A program made the position numbers and the translations under genes. This document shows, in pieces, positions 36,714 to 45,504 of a stretch of DNA of 51,344 nt. The stretch spans positions 1-51,344 of the forward strand of contig NZ_QYRT01000026.1 in assembly GCF_004923255.1 (NCBI RefSeq), given 5' to 3'. The number at the start of each line of letters is the position of its first letter. Positions within the stretch are counted from its first letter, which is position 1. The notes under the pieces are model-generated. The model saw only the letters and a program-made list of their open reading frames with translations. It ran no database searches and was not told the DNA's origin. Source of the stretch: Subtercola vilae. Lineage in GTDB: Bacteria > Actinomycetota > Actinomycetes > Actinomycetales > Microbacteriaceae.

Positions 36714-38474
36714 TTAATAGCTTGTCGGGTAGTTGACGGCTGGCGTCGTTGACGGCAGCACTCGGTACTTCTGCAGAACCTGCGACATGATCTTCTGAAA
36801 GACAGGGGCGGCGGCAGAACCGTCTTCAATGGTAACCGGCTTCATGAGGTTGACCGAAACGACGTACTGCGGGGCCTCGGCCGGAGCCAGGCCCGCGACG
36901 CTGGTGAGGTACCCGCCACCGTACGCACCCTGGCCATTGCTGACCTCAGCGGTGCCCGTCTTGGCTGCCACGTTGTAGCCCGGAATCTTCAGCAGGCTTG
37001 CGGCGTATCCACCGGTCACCACGCTCTGCATCATGTTCACTGTCTGCTGCGCCGCGTCGGAGGAGATGACCTGTTCGCCCTGGGTTGAGGGCTGTTCGCT
37101 CACGGAGCCGTCGGCGGCCTTGCAACCCGAGACGAGGCTCACCGGCAGGCGCACGCCGCCGTTGCCGAGGGTCTGGTAGATGCTCGCGATCTGTGCCGCC
37201 GTGGTGGTGACACCCTGGCCGAATGAGCTGTTGTAGAGGGTCTGCTCACCCCACTGGCTCGGATCGCCCAGAATGCCTTCCGACTCGCCGGGAAAGTTGA
37301 CCTCGGTCTTCTCTCCGAGGTGGAACTTCTTCATGTAGTCGTAGCGCTGCTGCGTGGTGAGCATGGCACTGAGAATGGAGATACCGACGTTCGACGACTC
37401 CTGAATCACGCCGGTCAGGGTCCACTGGGCGGGGTCGTGGTTCTCCGAGTCAGTGATGACCGAGCCGCCCGGCGCTTTGTAGCGGTAGGGAACGAGCACT
37501 TGGGTGGCCGGGGTCGCCTTACCGGCGTCGATCAGTGCCGCGGCCGACTCGGCCTTGAACGTGGAGCCCGGTTCGAACGGGTCGCTGAACGCCGTGGCGC
37601 CCCAGAAGTGCGGGTCGGTGGCGTCGAGGTTGTTCGGGTCGGGGGTGGGGTACTGCGCCACGGCCAGCAGCTTGCCCGTCTTCACTTCTTCGACGACCAC
37701 GCTGCCCCACTCGGCCTTCGTGGACGTCACCTGCTGGGCGAGCACCTGCTGCGAGTAGTACTGCAGGTCGCTGTCGATGGTGGTCATCACGGTACCGCCG
37801 GTGACGGGCGCCTTGTCGACGACGAGGGTGTTCGGAATCGCCACCCCGTCGGCGCCTTTCTCGTAGGTCTGCGAGCCGTCTGAGCCGGTGAGGCACTGAT
37901 TCTCTTTGGCTTCAAGGCCGCCGTTGGTGGAGCTGTCGGCACCGAGGTAACCCACGAGGTTGCCACCGACGCTGCCGTTGGGATAGACCCGCTGGGGGTT
38001 GGTCTGGTACTGCAGCCACGGGATGCTGAGAGCCCTGATGGCGTTGTACTTGTCGAGGTCGATGGCCTTGATGATGAGCGCGTAGCCCGACGACGGATCG
38101 GCCGTCAGCAGTGCGTACACATCGGTCGCGCTCTGCCCGGTGATCGCGCCGATCTGGCCGGCGGCCTGCAGGGGTGTCACGTCGACCGCAGCGCCGTTGA
38201 CGGTCTGAGTGAAGTCTGCAACGTCTTTAGGCGATGCCGTGACGTCGTACCGGATGACCGTGGTGGCCAGCACTGTTCCGGTGGAATCGACGATATCGCC
38301 CCGCGCCCCGTAGAGCGTCTGCCCCACCGAGAGTTTGTCGTATGCCTGGGCATTCAGCGAGCTGGCCTGCACCACCTGGATGTCGACGAGCTTGACCACC
38401 AGAACAGCGACCACCGCGGTGATCACAACGATGGCGACAGCGATGCGGTTTCGTGTGGAACGTCTACTGGTCAC
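36714..38474 (-). CDS. ftsI: Septal transpeptidase FtsI / PBP3 (class B PBP)
   Basis: It cross-links septal peptidoglycan with FtsW. The 586 residues have a short cytoplasmic start, one membrane helix (about 11-30), a pedestal domain, and a transpeptidase domain with SxxK Ser304-Thr-Phe-Lys307 (EPGSTFKAE), SSN at 360-362 and KTG at 505-507. GTG 38474 follows ftsL by 30 nt. No PASTA domains are present, unlike Bacillus SpoVD/Pbp2B-type enzymes. Confidence 0.95.
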   Translation of the reverse strand: MTSRRSTRNRIAVAIVVITAVVAVLVVKLVDIQVVQASSLNAQAYDKLSVGQTLYGARGDIVDSTGTVLATTVIRYDVTASPKDVADFTQTVNGAAVDVTPLQAAGQIGAITGQSATDVYALLTADPSSGYALIIKAIDLDKYNAIRALSIPWLQYQTNPQRVYPNGSVGGNLVGYLGADSSTNGGLEAKENQCLTGSDGSQTYEKGADGVAIPNTLVVDKAPVTGGTVMTTIDSDLQYYSQQVLAQQVTSTKAEWGSVVVEEVKTGKLLAVAQYPTPDPNNLDATDPHFWGATAFSDPFEPGSTFKAESAAALIDAGKATPATQVLVPYRYKAPGGSVITDSENHDPAQWTLTGVIQESSNVGISILSAMLTTQQRYDYMKKFHLGEKTEVNFPGESEGILGDPSQWGEQTLYNSSFGQGVTTTAAQIASIYQTLGNGGVRLPVSLVSGCKAADGSVSEQPSTQGEQVISSDAAQQTVNMMQSVVTGGYAASLLKIPGYNVAAKTGTAEVSNGQGAYGGGYLTSVAGLAPAEAPQYVVSVNLMKPVTIEDGSAAAPVFQKIMSQVLQKYRVLPSTTPAVNYPTSY

Positions 38475-38504
38475 GAATGCACTTTCGTTGTGGGGCGGTG
38501 AAGA

Positions 38505-39185
38505 TCAGTGTGTTGTCGGCGAGGGCAACTCACCCGTCCACGGTACTGTTGCCGCGGCCGCTGCGGCGGGAGGCGCGCTCGGAGTGACCGCTGCCGCGCC
38601 CGCGGCGGCGGTAGGGGTCGCCGGCTGGCCGGCTGCAGCTGCGCCCGCGATCGCGGCGTTCGGAGTGAGCGACGACTGCCCGCCCGTGAGCGAGCCAGCC
38701 GAAGCCTGCGCCTTCTTGGGTGTGCCGAGAACGGCGCCGTCGGAGAGCCGCAGGTACACCGGGTTCACGTTCGAGACCATGCCGAGCGACTCGGCGCTGG
38801 CCGCGAGGTTCTGGGGTGACGAGAGCGAGTCGATCTTCTCGCTCAGTGACTCGTTCGAGCGACCGAGGTCTTTCTGCGTCGACTGCAGCGACTCGATCTG
38901 GTACGCGCCGTTCGAGAGCCCGATGCTGAGCAGCAGCTGGGTCACGACGATGGCCATCACGCCCACGATCACGACGGCGGCGTAGGCGAGCTTCGGCTTG
39001 CGGCGACGAAGCACGCCATTGCCGGCCAGAGTCAGGGTCGACCGGATGCCCGGGCGGGTGCCCGGCGTGTGGCCGGGGGCCCAGCTCGGGGCCCAGCTGG
39101 GTGCCGGAAAGTCGTCGAACGGGTCGAGCTCGGGGCTGTCTGACGGCGCAATCGTAGGGCTGTAGGCGGGGGCCAGGTTGGTCAT
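38505..39185 (-). CDS. FtsL/FtsB-like septum protein with Ala/Pro tail
   Basis: By position (between rsmH and ftsI) and architecture this is the FtsL-type subunit of the FtsQLB complex. The 226 residues have a Pro-rich cytoplasmic part, including [10 protein letters not shown], one helix (about 67-90), then a short coiled coil (about 95-125) and the conserved-like [16 protein letters not shown]. An unusual tail of about 60 residues is almost only Ala, Pro, Thr and Gly. The start overlaps the rsmH stop (ATGA). Sequence similarity in this family is weak, so the identity is inferred. Confidence 0.75.
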   Translation of the reverse strand: MTNLAPAYSPTIAPSDSPELDPFDDFPAPSWAPSWAPGHTPGTRPGIRSTLTLAGNGVLRRRKPKLAYAAVVIVGVMAIVVTQLLLSIGLSNGAYQIESLQSTQKDLGRSNESLSEKIDSLSSPQNLAASAESLGMVSNVNPVYLRLSDGAVLGTPKKAQASAGSLTGGQSSLTPNAAIAGAAAAGQPATPTAAAGAAAVTPSAPPAAAAAATVPWTGELPSPTTH

Positions 39186-40171
39186 GATGCGACTCTCACT
39201 CGCTCGGCCGCGCGCAGGCGCACGGGGGTTGATCGGGGGTTGGCTGCCTTCTCGTCATCGGTGGCCAGCTCGGCCCCGCGAACGAGCAGCTTCAGCTGCG
39301 GCTGGTGTTCGGGCAGTTCGACGGGCAGGCCCTGGGGCGTACTCGAGGTGGAGGCGGCGGCGAAGGCGCGCTTCACGATGCGGTCTTCGAGCGACTGGTA
39401 CGACAGCACGACCATGCGGCCGTGCAGGGCGAGAGACTCGATGGCGCGGGGAATCGCGTTCTCGAGCGCGACCAGCTCCTGGTTCACCTCGATGCGAAGC
39501 GCCTGGAAGACCCGCTTGGCCGGGTGGCCCTGGCGGGCGAGGGCCGCAGGAGTGGCCCGCTGGATGAGGTCGACGAGCTGAGCCGAGCGAACCAGCCGCG
39601 TGTCAGCGCGACGCTCCACGATGCGCTTGGCGTAGCGCGAAGCGAGGCGTTCTTCGCCGTACTCCCAGAAGATGCGGCGAAGCTCGCCCTCCGAGTAATC
39701 GGCCAGAATCTGCTCGGCGGTGACGTCTGCCGTGCCGTCCATACGCATGTCGAGCGGGGCGTCTTTCGAGTAGGCGAAACCGCGCTCGGCACGATCGAGC
39801 TGCATCGAGGAGACACCGAGGTCGAAGAGGATGCCATGGGCTTCGGCGTGGCCGAGGCTCCGCAGGGCATCCTGAATCTCATCGTAGACACAGTGCACGA
39901 GCTGAGCCCGCTCGCCAAAGGGGGCAAGCCGTGCGCCCGCTAGCTTCAGCGCCTCGGGGTCGCGGTCGAGCCCCACGAGGGTGAGGCCGGGAAAACGGCT
40001 GAGGAAGTTCTCGGCGTGCCCGCCCAGGCCGAGCGTGGCATCGACCAGAATCGCCCCGGGCTGGCTGAGGGCCGGCGCCAGCAGCTCGATCGAGCGCTCG
40101 AGCATGACCGGAACGTGGATCTTGTTCGTCTCGGTCTCGGCGATTGGGTCTGTGTGCATTTCATCGTTCAT
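39182..40171 (-). CDS. rsmH: 16S rRNA m4C1402 methyltransferase
   Basis: It methylates N4 of cytidine 1402 in 16S rRNA with S-adenosylmethionine. From ATG 40171 it has 329 residues, with SAM motif [39 protein letters not shown], and [13 protein letters not shown]. Possible starts are GTG 40213, ATG 40171 and ATG 40159; none has a clear ribosome site, and the conserved part begins only at KIHVPVML. It follows mraZ by about 110 nt and overlaps the ftsL-like gene. Confidence 0.94.
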   Translation of the reverse strand: MNDEMHTDPIAETETNKIHVPVMLERSIELLAPALSQPGAILVDATLGLGGHAENFLSRFPGLTLVGLDRDPEALKLAGARLAPFGERAQLVHCVYDEIQDALRSLGHAEAHGILFDLGVSSMQLDRAERGFAYSKDAPLDMRMDGTADVTAEQILADYSEGELRRIFWEYGEERLASRYAKRIVERRADTRLVRSAQLVDLIQRATPAALARQGHPAKRVFQALRIEVNQELVALENAIPRAIESLALHGRMVVLSYQSLEDRIVKRAFAAASTSSTPQGLPVELPEHQPQLKLLVRGAELATDDEKAANPRSTPVRLRAAERVRVAS

Positions 40172-40280
40172 ATGTAAGAGGGAGATCTGGGATTCGTTGC
40201 CCCTGATCCCCACCCGCTTCGACCTGGCACCGGGGAAGTGTGTCAGGGCGAACGGCTGGGAGTCACAGGCAACGAGGTCG

Positions 40281-40712
40281 TCAGAAGAGGCCCGGGATCA
40301 CCTCCTCAGAGGTGTCGGCGAATGCGGCCTCCTGGGCCGCGAGGTAGGTCTCCCACGCCTCGGCGTCCCAGATCTCGGCGCGGCTGCCCGCACCGATGAC
40401 GACGAGGTCGCGATCGAGGCCGGCGTAGCTGCGAAGTGGTGCCGGCACAGTGACCCGGTGCTGGCTGTCGGGGTTTTCCGCACTCGCGCCAGACAGGAAG
40501 ACACGGAGGTAGTCACGTGCCTGCTTGCTGGTCACGGGAGCTTCGCGGATCTTTTCGTGCAAAGTCTCGAATTCACGCGTGCTGAACACGTAGATGCAGT
40601 GCTCCTGGCCCCGGGTCATCACGACGCCGCTCGAGAGTTCGTCTCGAAACTTCGCTGGCAGGATGACGCGGCCTTTGTCGTCGAGTTTGGGGGTGTAGGT
40701 ACCAAGGAACAT
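40281..40712 (-). CDS. mraZ: Transcriptional regulator MraZ
   Basis: MraZ binds repeats upstream of its own operon and controls the dcw cluster. The 143 residues contain two SpoVT/AbrB-like half-domains, one beginning [20 protein letters not shown] and one near [23 protein letters not shown] 40712 gives the conserved N terminus MFLGTYTPK. The GGAG next to ATG is too close to serve well; a GGGGGAG lies 12 nt away. It is the first gene of the dcw run, with repeat boxes at 40751-40801. Confidence 0.97.
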   Translation of the reverse strand: MFLGTYTPKLDDKGRVILPAKFRDELSSGVVMTRGQEHCIYVFSTREFETLHEKIREAPVTSKQARDYLRVFLSGASAENPDSQHRVTVPAPLRSYAGLDRDLVVIGAGSRAEIWDAEAWETYLAAQEAAFADTSEEVIPGLF

Positions 40713-40750
40713 GCTCCTTACTCCCCCTCATTTCCGGCCAGACTGCGGGT

Positions 40751-40780
40751 GTTCCTCCACTTTACTCCACTTCACCCCAC
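40751..40780 (-). promoter_or_regulatory. Triple MraZ-type box upstream of mraZ
   Basis: On the minus strand three contiguous 10-bp units read GTGGGGTGAA, GTGGAGTAAA and GTGGAGGAAC (40780 to 40751). A fourth GTGGAGGAAT lies at 40801-40792. One helical turn spacing and the AAAGTGG core resemble known MraZ operators in other bacteria. A TAAAGT that could act as -10 lies inside the array, which would allow direct repression. Confidence 0.8.
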
Positions 40781-40830
40781 ATTGGTGGTTTATTCCTCCA
40801 CCAAGTTCCCCGCGCCTCCCTTTTGGGCAC

Positions 40831-40864
40831 AAAAAAAGGCCAACCCGAGGGTTGGCCTTTTTCG
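40831..40864 (-). terminator. Terminator after the DUF3040 gene
   Basis: A stem of AAAAAGGCCAACC with its complement and a 4-nt loop is followed on the minus strand by seven T. It lies 17 nt past the DUF3040 stop and isolates the dcw promoter from upstream reading. Confidence 0.9.
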
Positions 40865-40880
40865 AAAGTCTCTGTTGTTG

Positions 40881-41264
40881 TTACTCGTTCTTCTCGTCGC
40901 GGTTGTCCCAGCGATCGTTCAGTCGATCCATGAAGCCGGCCCTGTTCTGCGGCGAACCCGGCGACCTTGCCGAACGGGCGCTCGAGCGGCCCATGCGGCC
41001 GAGACCGCGGCTCGGTCGAAGCGCCACGAGTACACCCGTGAACATGAGGGCGAAGCCGAGGATGCCGACCAGGGGTACGTGAATCACGACACCCACGATG
41101 ACGACGCCCAGGCCCACAATGGCCAGCAGCACGCCGAGAACCAGCGACCCGTAATTCAGGCGACCCCGACCGGCACCGACGGCCGACACGAAATCGGCAT
41201 CGTTGTGATAGAGGCTGCGCTCCATCTCATCGAGGAGCTTCTGCTCTTGCTCCGAAAGCGGCAT
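40881..41264 (-). CDS. DUF3040 membrane protein
   Basis: An actinobacterial protein of unknown function that commonly sits beside mraZ. The 127 residues begin with the family signature PLSEQEQKLLDEMERSLYHND. Two adjacent membrane helices follow (about residues 40-80) and a basic, polar tail. AGGTGAAGAG precedes ATG 41264. It is divergent from the polyprenyl synthase gene and is closed by its own terminator, so it is a single-gene unit. Confidence 0.92.
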   Translation of the reverse strand: MPLSEQEQKLLDEMERSLYHNDADFVSAVGAGRGRLNYGSLVLGVLLAIVGLGVVIVGVVIHVPLVGILGFALMFTGVLVALRPSRGLGRMGRSSARSARSPGSPQNRAGFMDRLNDRWDNRDEKNE

Positions 41265-41363
41265 TTCTCTTCACCTCAGGTTCGGGAGAGACCGTGCTGA
41301 CACACGGCCTTCGCGCCCTTCAAATAGTACTGCGCCACAAAATGTTACTGCTTGGTCTGTAGC

Positions 41364-41369
41364 TAGGCT
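41364..41369 (+). promoter_or_regulatory. Candidate -10 for leaderless polyprenyl synthase mRNA
   Basis: TAGGCT is followed by 6 nt and GTG 41376, with no Shine-Dalgarno. No clear -35 is present. Confidence 0.45.
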
Positions 41370-41375
41370 AGGCGT

Positions 41376-42503
41376 GTGACTCAAAGTACACACCTGACCT
41401 CGCTCGTCGACTCTAACATCGCAAGCTTTGTCGCAGACCGTGCTCCTATTCTCGTCGCAATCGCGCCAGATCTCGCGCCTTTTGCCGAATTCTCGCGGGA
41501 TCTTCTCAGGGGCGGCAAACGGTTTCGCGCGCAGTTCTGCTATTGGGGCTGGCGGGCGGTTTCCGACGCCGATCTTGTGCCCGATTCAGGGGTGGAATCG
41601 GGCCCGAAAGCGAAGGCTGAGTTCGGGGCCCTCGTCGAACTCTGCACGGCGCTCGAGTTCTTTCACGCGGCCGCGTTGGTGCACGACGACATCATCGACA
41701 ACTCCGACACTCGCCGGGGCATGCCCGCCGCGCATCGACGGTTCGAAGCGCTGCACGCGAATAGCTCCTTCACGGGAAACGCCAGCGACTACGGCCGAGC
41801 CAGTGCCATTCTGATGGGCGACCTTCTGCTGGCCTTCAGCGACGAGCTGGTGGGGCAGGCACTTGAGATGCTCAGCGACCCCCGGGCATCCAGAGCCGCT
41901 CGCCTCGAGTTCAACCGCATGCGCACCGAGGTGACGCTGGGGCAGTACCTCGACATTCTCGAAGAGGGTGCCTGGCCTGTGGTGGCCGAGAATGAGCTGC
42001 TCGCTCGGGCTGAGCGCGTCATCGTGTACAAGTCGGCAAAGTACAGCGTCGAAGCGCCCCTCGTGCTCGGTGCTCGGCTGCACGGGGCGGGCGACGAACA
42101 CGTTGCGGCGCTTCGGGCCTTTGGTCTGCCGCTCGGCATTGCGTTTCAGCTTCGGGATGACCTGCTGGGCGTCTTCGGCGACGCAGAGCGAACCGGCAAA
42201 CCCAGCGGCGACGACTTGCGCGAGGGCAAGCGCACCGTTCTGGTTGCGCTGACCCGCGAGACGCTGTCACCCGGCAGCCGACGGTTGTTCGACGAACTGC
42301 TCGGAGACCCCGAGCTCGATGCCGAGCAGATCAGCATGCTGCAGGCCACCATCTCGAACAGTGGGGCGGCCGATCGCGTCGAGGCGCTGATCAGCCAACA
42401 CGCAGAGAACGCTCTTCACGCGCTGGCCGCGTCGAAGCTCGGCGAGGAGTCGAAGATCGAGCTGGCGAACCTCGCCACGCTGATCACACAGCGCGACGCC
42501 TGA
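41376..42503 (+). CDS. Polyprenyl diphosphate synthase (trans-isoprenyl)
   Basis: It condenses isopentenyl diphosphate with allylic diphosphates to make the chains used for menaquinone, carotenoids or carriers. The 375 residues have GGKRFR (substrate binding), the first Asp-rich motif DDIIDNSDTRRG (from Asp104) and the second QLRDDLLGVFGD (from Gln258). It resembles the IdsA/GrcC-type enzymes that lie near pknL in mycobacteria. Product length depends on residues before the first motif (LEFFHAAALVH) and cannot be fixed here. Confidence 0.9.
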   Translation: MTQSTHLTSLVDSNIASFVADRAPILVAIAPDLAPFAEFSRDLLRGGKRFRAQFCYWGWRAVSDADLVPDSGVESGPKAKAEFGALVELCTALEFFHAAALVHDDIIDNSDTRRGMPAAHRRFEALHANSSFTGNASDYGRASAILMGDLLLAFSDELVGQALEMLSDPRASRAARLEFNRMRTEVTLGQYLDILEEGAWPVVAENELLARAERVIVYKSAKYSVEAPLVLGARLHGAGDEHVAALRAFGLPLGIAFQLRDDLLGVFGDAERTGKPSGDDLREGKRTVLVALTRETLSPGSRRLFDELLGDPELDAEQISMLQATISNSGAADRVEALISQHAENALHALAASKLGEESKIELANLATLITQRDA

Positions 42504-42545
42504 CTGTTCGGCCGTTGGGCCGGTGGGCCGTTCGGCCGGAAGGTT

Positions 42546-42887
42546 CTATCCGAGCGCCTGGGCGATGCGGCGAACCTCGGCCTTGCGGCCCGCGAGCAGT
42601 GCATCGATGGGGGCTGCACCGAGCGAGTCTTCGGGCTCGAGCATCCACGTCATCATCTCGTCGTTCGAGAAGCCGCTGTCGCCCAACACGACGATGGTGC
42701 CCTTCAGCTCGCTGAGCGGCAGGTCACCGGCGATGAAGACGTCGGGCACGCTCAGCACGCCGTCGCGGCGAACAGCCAGCAGCGCGCCCTCTTCGATGAG
42801 CTTGCGCACTTTGCTCGGGGTGATGCCCAGCCGGTCAGACAGGTCGGTAATGGAAAGCCAATTTCTGGCCGAAGAAGTTTCACTCAC
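42546..42887 (-). CDS. Rv2175c-type DNA-binding protein
   Basis: A small winged helix-turn-helix protein (113 residues). The N-terminal part WLSITDLSDRLGITPSKVRK is a MerR-like helix-turn-helix; a C-terminal domain ends DALLAGRKAEVRRIAQALG. In Mycobacterium tuberculosis its homolog Rv2175c is phosphorylated by PknL, and the two genes are divergent neighbours, as they are here. An N-terminal Ser/Thr cluster (MSETSS) could carry the phosphosite; inference. GTG 42887 lacks a ribosome site. Confidence 0.88.
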   Translation of the reverse strand: MSETSSARNWLSITDLSDRLGITPSKVRKLIEEGALLAVRRDGVLSVPDVFIAGDLPLSELKGTIVVLGDSGFSNDEMMTWMLEPEDSLGAAPIDALLAGRKAEVRRIAQALG

Positions 42888-43028
42888 ACGACAAGACTGC
42901 CATGTCGCGTGCCTTCAGCGACAATCCGGCGTGTTTCGACGGGTTGCGCCGGGAACTGTCATGTCGAATCGAGAGATGTCACCACCGGCTTCCCAGTGTC
43001 TATACCGGCTTACCCGGTCTCGGCAATT

Positions 43029-43034
43029 TAGAAT
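43029..43034 (+). promoter_or_regulatory. Candidate -10 for leaderless pknL mRNA
   Basis: TAGAAT, close to consensus, is followed by 6 nt and GTG 43041. No Shine-Dalgarno lies between. The 153-bp gap to the divergent Rv2175c-like gene would hold both promoters. Confidence 0.55.
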
Positions 43035-43040
43035 CAGCAC

Positions 43041-45404
43041 GTGACCAGCGCGCCTGCCGACCCCATGATCGACCGTCTCATCGACGGCCGCTACGAGGTG
43101 CACTCGCGCATAGCCCGGGGCGGCATGGCCACGGTCTACGTGGCGAACGACCTGCGGCTCGACCGCCGGGTCGCCATCAAGATCATGCACGGGCACCTCG
43201 CCGACGACGATGCGTTTCGCGAGCGGTTCGTGCAGGAGGCGCGATCGGCTGCTCGGCTCGCGCATCCGAACGTGGTCAGTGTGTTCGACCAGGGGCAAGA
43301 CAGCGAGATGGCCTACATGGTCATGGAGTACCTGCCCGGCATGACGCTGCGCGACCTGCTGAAAGACTACGGCCGGCTCACCACCGAGCAGACGCTCGAC
43401 ATCATGGAGGCGGTGCTCGGCGGGCTGGCGGCTGCGCACAAGGCGGGCATCGTGCATCGCGACGTGAAACCAGAGAACGTGCTGCTGGCCGACGACGGGC
43501 GCATCAAGATCGGTGACTTCGGTCTGGCGCGGGCGGCCTCGGCGAACACGGCGACCGGCCAGGCCCTGCTCGGTACGATCGCGTACCTCTCCCCCGAACT
43601 TCTGACGCGCGGAGTGGCAGATGCCCGCAGCGACATCTATGCCACCGGAATCATGATGTACGAGATGCTCGTCGGTGAGCAGCCGTACAAGGGTGAACAG
43701 CCCATGCAGATCGCCTTTCAGCACGCGAATGAGACGGTTCCGGCGCCGAGTATCGCGAACCCGTCGATTCCGCCGGAGGTCGACGAGTTGGTCACGTGGG
43801 CCACGTCGCGCGACCCCAACGAACGACCATACGATGCGCGGGTGATGCTCGACCGGCTGCTCGAGGCCGAGGCGGTGGCGACCGCGTCGATTCGCGCGAC
43901 GGCGCAGATGCTGCGGGCGTCGGCGCTCGAGACGGCGGTGCTGCCGAAATCGATGTTCGAGGTCAACGGTGTTGGTGCTGCTGCTGGTGCTGCTGGCGGC
44001 GGCTTCGATGCGGCCAGCGCGGATGCCCAGGGTGAAGACGAAGGCGAGACACAGGTTCTGCGTCGCCCGGCAAAGGTTCGGCGAGCCGAGCGCAAGCGTG
44101 CTGCGGCGGATGCGGCGGGTCTGGCCAGTGCGGCTGGCATTGCCGGCGCGGCCGGTTTTGGCGCAGCCGCTGGCGCTGGTTCGACCAGGATCGCTCCGGG
44201 CGCGAGCCAGCTGGCTGGTACGGGTGTTGCGGGCGCTACGGGGTTTGCGGGCGGCACTGGGTTTGCGGCGATGCCGGCGATTACGGGCGAGACGACGAAG
44301 TTCGGGTCGACCGGGCTGATCGGTTCGTCGGAGCGTGGTGGGGCATCCGGAGCCCCGGGCGCACCGGGCTACCCCCACGACTATGACGCGGGGTTCGACA
44401 ACAACGACGGCAGCGGCTCGAACGACGGCAGCGGGCACGGTATCGCGGTGGCGACACGGCCGGCCGGGCCTGTTGAGAAGCTCGCCGCCCGCAGTTCGAA
44501 GCGGCGTCGGCGCGGCTGGTGGATCGTGGCGCTGGTGCTGTTGATCGCCGCGGCCTCTGGCGGAACCGGGTGGTACTTCAGTTCGGGCCCCGGCGGCCAG
44601 CTCGGCGTTCCGTCGGTGGCGGGGCTCACGCCCGACCAGGCATCAGCGGCACTCACGGGTGTGGGACTGCAGGTGAGTCAGGGCTCGGCGACGAACCCCA
44701 CCGTGCCAGCGGGAACTGTCATCGGCAGCGACCCGAGCGGCGGGGCCATGGTTCTGAACGGATCGAACATCACCGTCATCGTGTCGACCGGCCCGGCGCA
44801 GCTACCCGTGCCGCCGAACTTGGTCGGGCAGGCCGAAGCCGCTGCGGGCCAGGCCGTGAAAGACGCGGGCTTCACCCTTGCCCCGTCGCAGACCGAATTC
44901 TCGTCGAAGAACGACACGGGCACCGTCATGCAGGTACTCGGTGCAGACGGGCAGCCGCTGGGGCCGACCTACGCCGAGCAACGCCCTGTCACGTTCATGG
45001 TGTCGCTCGGGTCTGTACCGAACACCGTGGGCAAGTCGTCTGCTGACGCGAATGCGGCACTCGTCGCGGCCGGGCTGGCGAGTTCGGTGGCGACCGAGAG
45101 CTACAGCGAGACCGTGCCGACCGGCGTGGTCATCTCGTACGCGCTGCCGGCCGACCCGACTCCGGTCGGTGCGACGGTCACGCTCGAAGTGTCGAAGGGG
45201 CCCGCGCCGGTTCCCGTGCCCGACGTGACGAGCAAGTCGTGGAGCGACGCGAAGGCGGCACTGCAGGCCGCCGGCTTCACCCTCGCCTATAACGGCCTCG
45301 CCGATCTGGCACCCTCCGCCTTCACCGTGCGTGCAACCGACCCCGTCGCCGGCACCTCACTCCCCCGCGGTAGCAAGATCACCGTCAGCTTCAGCGGCTT
45401 CTGA
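43041..45404 (+). CDS. pknL: PASTA-domain serine/threonine protein kinase (PknL-like)
   Basis: A membrane kinase that probably couples wall state to division. The 787 residues have an N-terminal kinase domain with glycine loop IARGGMATV, lysine in VAIKIM, HRDVKPENVLL, DFGLARA and a Thr/Ser-rich activation loop. A Gly/Ala-rich juxtamembrane linker (about 310-480), one helix (about 492-513) and four PASTA repeats follow, starting near residues 521, 588, 659 and 724. Mycobacterium tuberculosis PknL lacks the PASTA part; other actinobacterial versions have it. Its neighbour Rv2175c-like protein is the likely substrate. Confidence 0.93.
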   Translation: MTSAPADPMIDRLIDGRYEVHSRIARGGMATVYVANDLRLDRRVAIKIMHGHLADDDAFRERFVQEARSAARLAHPNVVSVFDQGQDSEMAYMVMEYLPGMTLRDLLKDYGRLTTEQTLDIMEAVLGGLAAAHKAGIVHRDVKPENVLLADDGRIKIGDFGLARAASANTATGQALLGTIAYLSPELLTRGVADARSDIYATGIMMYEMLVGEQPYKGEQPMQIAFQHANETVPAPSIANPSIPPEVDELVTWATSRDPNERPYDARVMLDRLLEAEAVATASIRATAQMLRASALETAVLPKSMFEVNGVGAAAGAAGGGFDAASADAQGEDEGETQVLRRPAKVRRAERKRAAADAAGLASAAGIAGAAGFGAAAGAGSTRIAPGASQLAGTGVAGATGFAGGTGFAAMPAITGETTKFGSTGLIGSSERGGASGAPGAPGYPHDYDAGFDNNDGSGSNDGSGHGIAVATRPAGPVEKLAARSSKRRRRGWWIVALVLLIAAASGGTGWYFSSGPGGQLGVPSVAGLTPDQASAALTGVGLQVSQGSATNPTVPAGTVIGSDPSGGAMVLNGSNITVIVSTGPAQLPVPPNLVGQAEAAAGQAVKDAGFTLAPSQTEFSSKNDTGTVMQVLGADGQPLGPTYAEQRPVTFMVSLGSVPNTVGKSSADANAALVAAGLASSVATESYSETVPTGVVISYALPADPTPVGATVTLEVSKGPAPVPVPDVTSKSWSDAKAALQAAGFTLAYNGLADLAPSAFTVRATDPVAGTSLPRGSKITVSFSGF

Positions 45405-45504
45405 CCGCCGGCCTCAGCTGCCGACCAGTCAGCAACCCGCCGCCCCTTCGGCCCATGCGCCCATCCGGCCAGCAGCCAACAGCCGGCAGCCGGCCAGCGT
45501 GCTA

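Noticed and set aside
36714-38474. FtsI lacking PASTA domains as a possible truncation
   Set aside because: Actinobacterial FtsI/PbpB commonly lacks them, and all three catalytic motifs are present. The PASTA repeats are on the kinase instead.
45405-45504. GCCGGC/CCAGC-rich repeats between pknL and aroG as a mobile repeat
   Set aside because: The copies are short and irregular and have no flanking duplication. They are best seen as a GC-rich convergent spacer.
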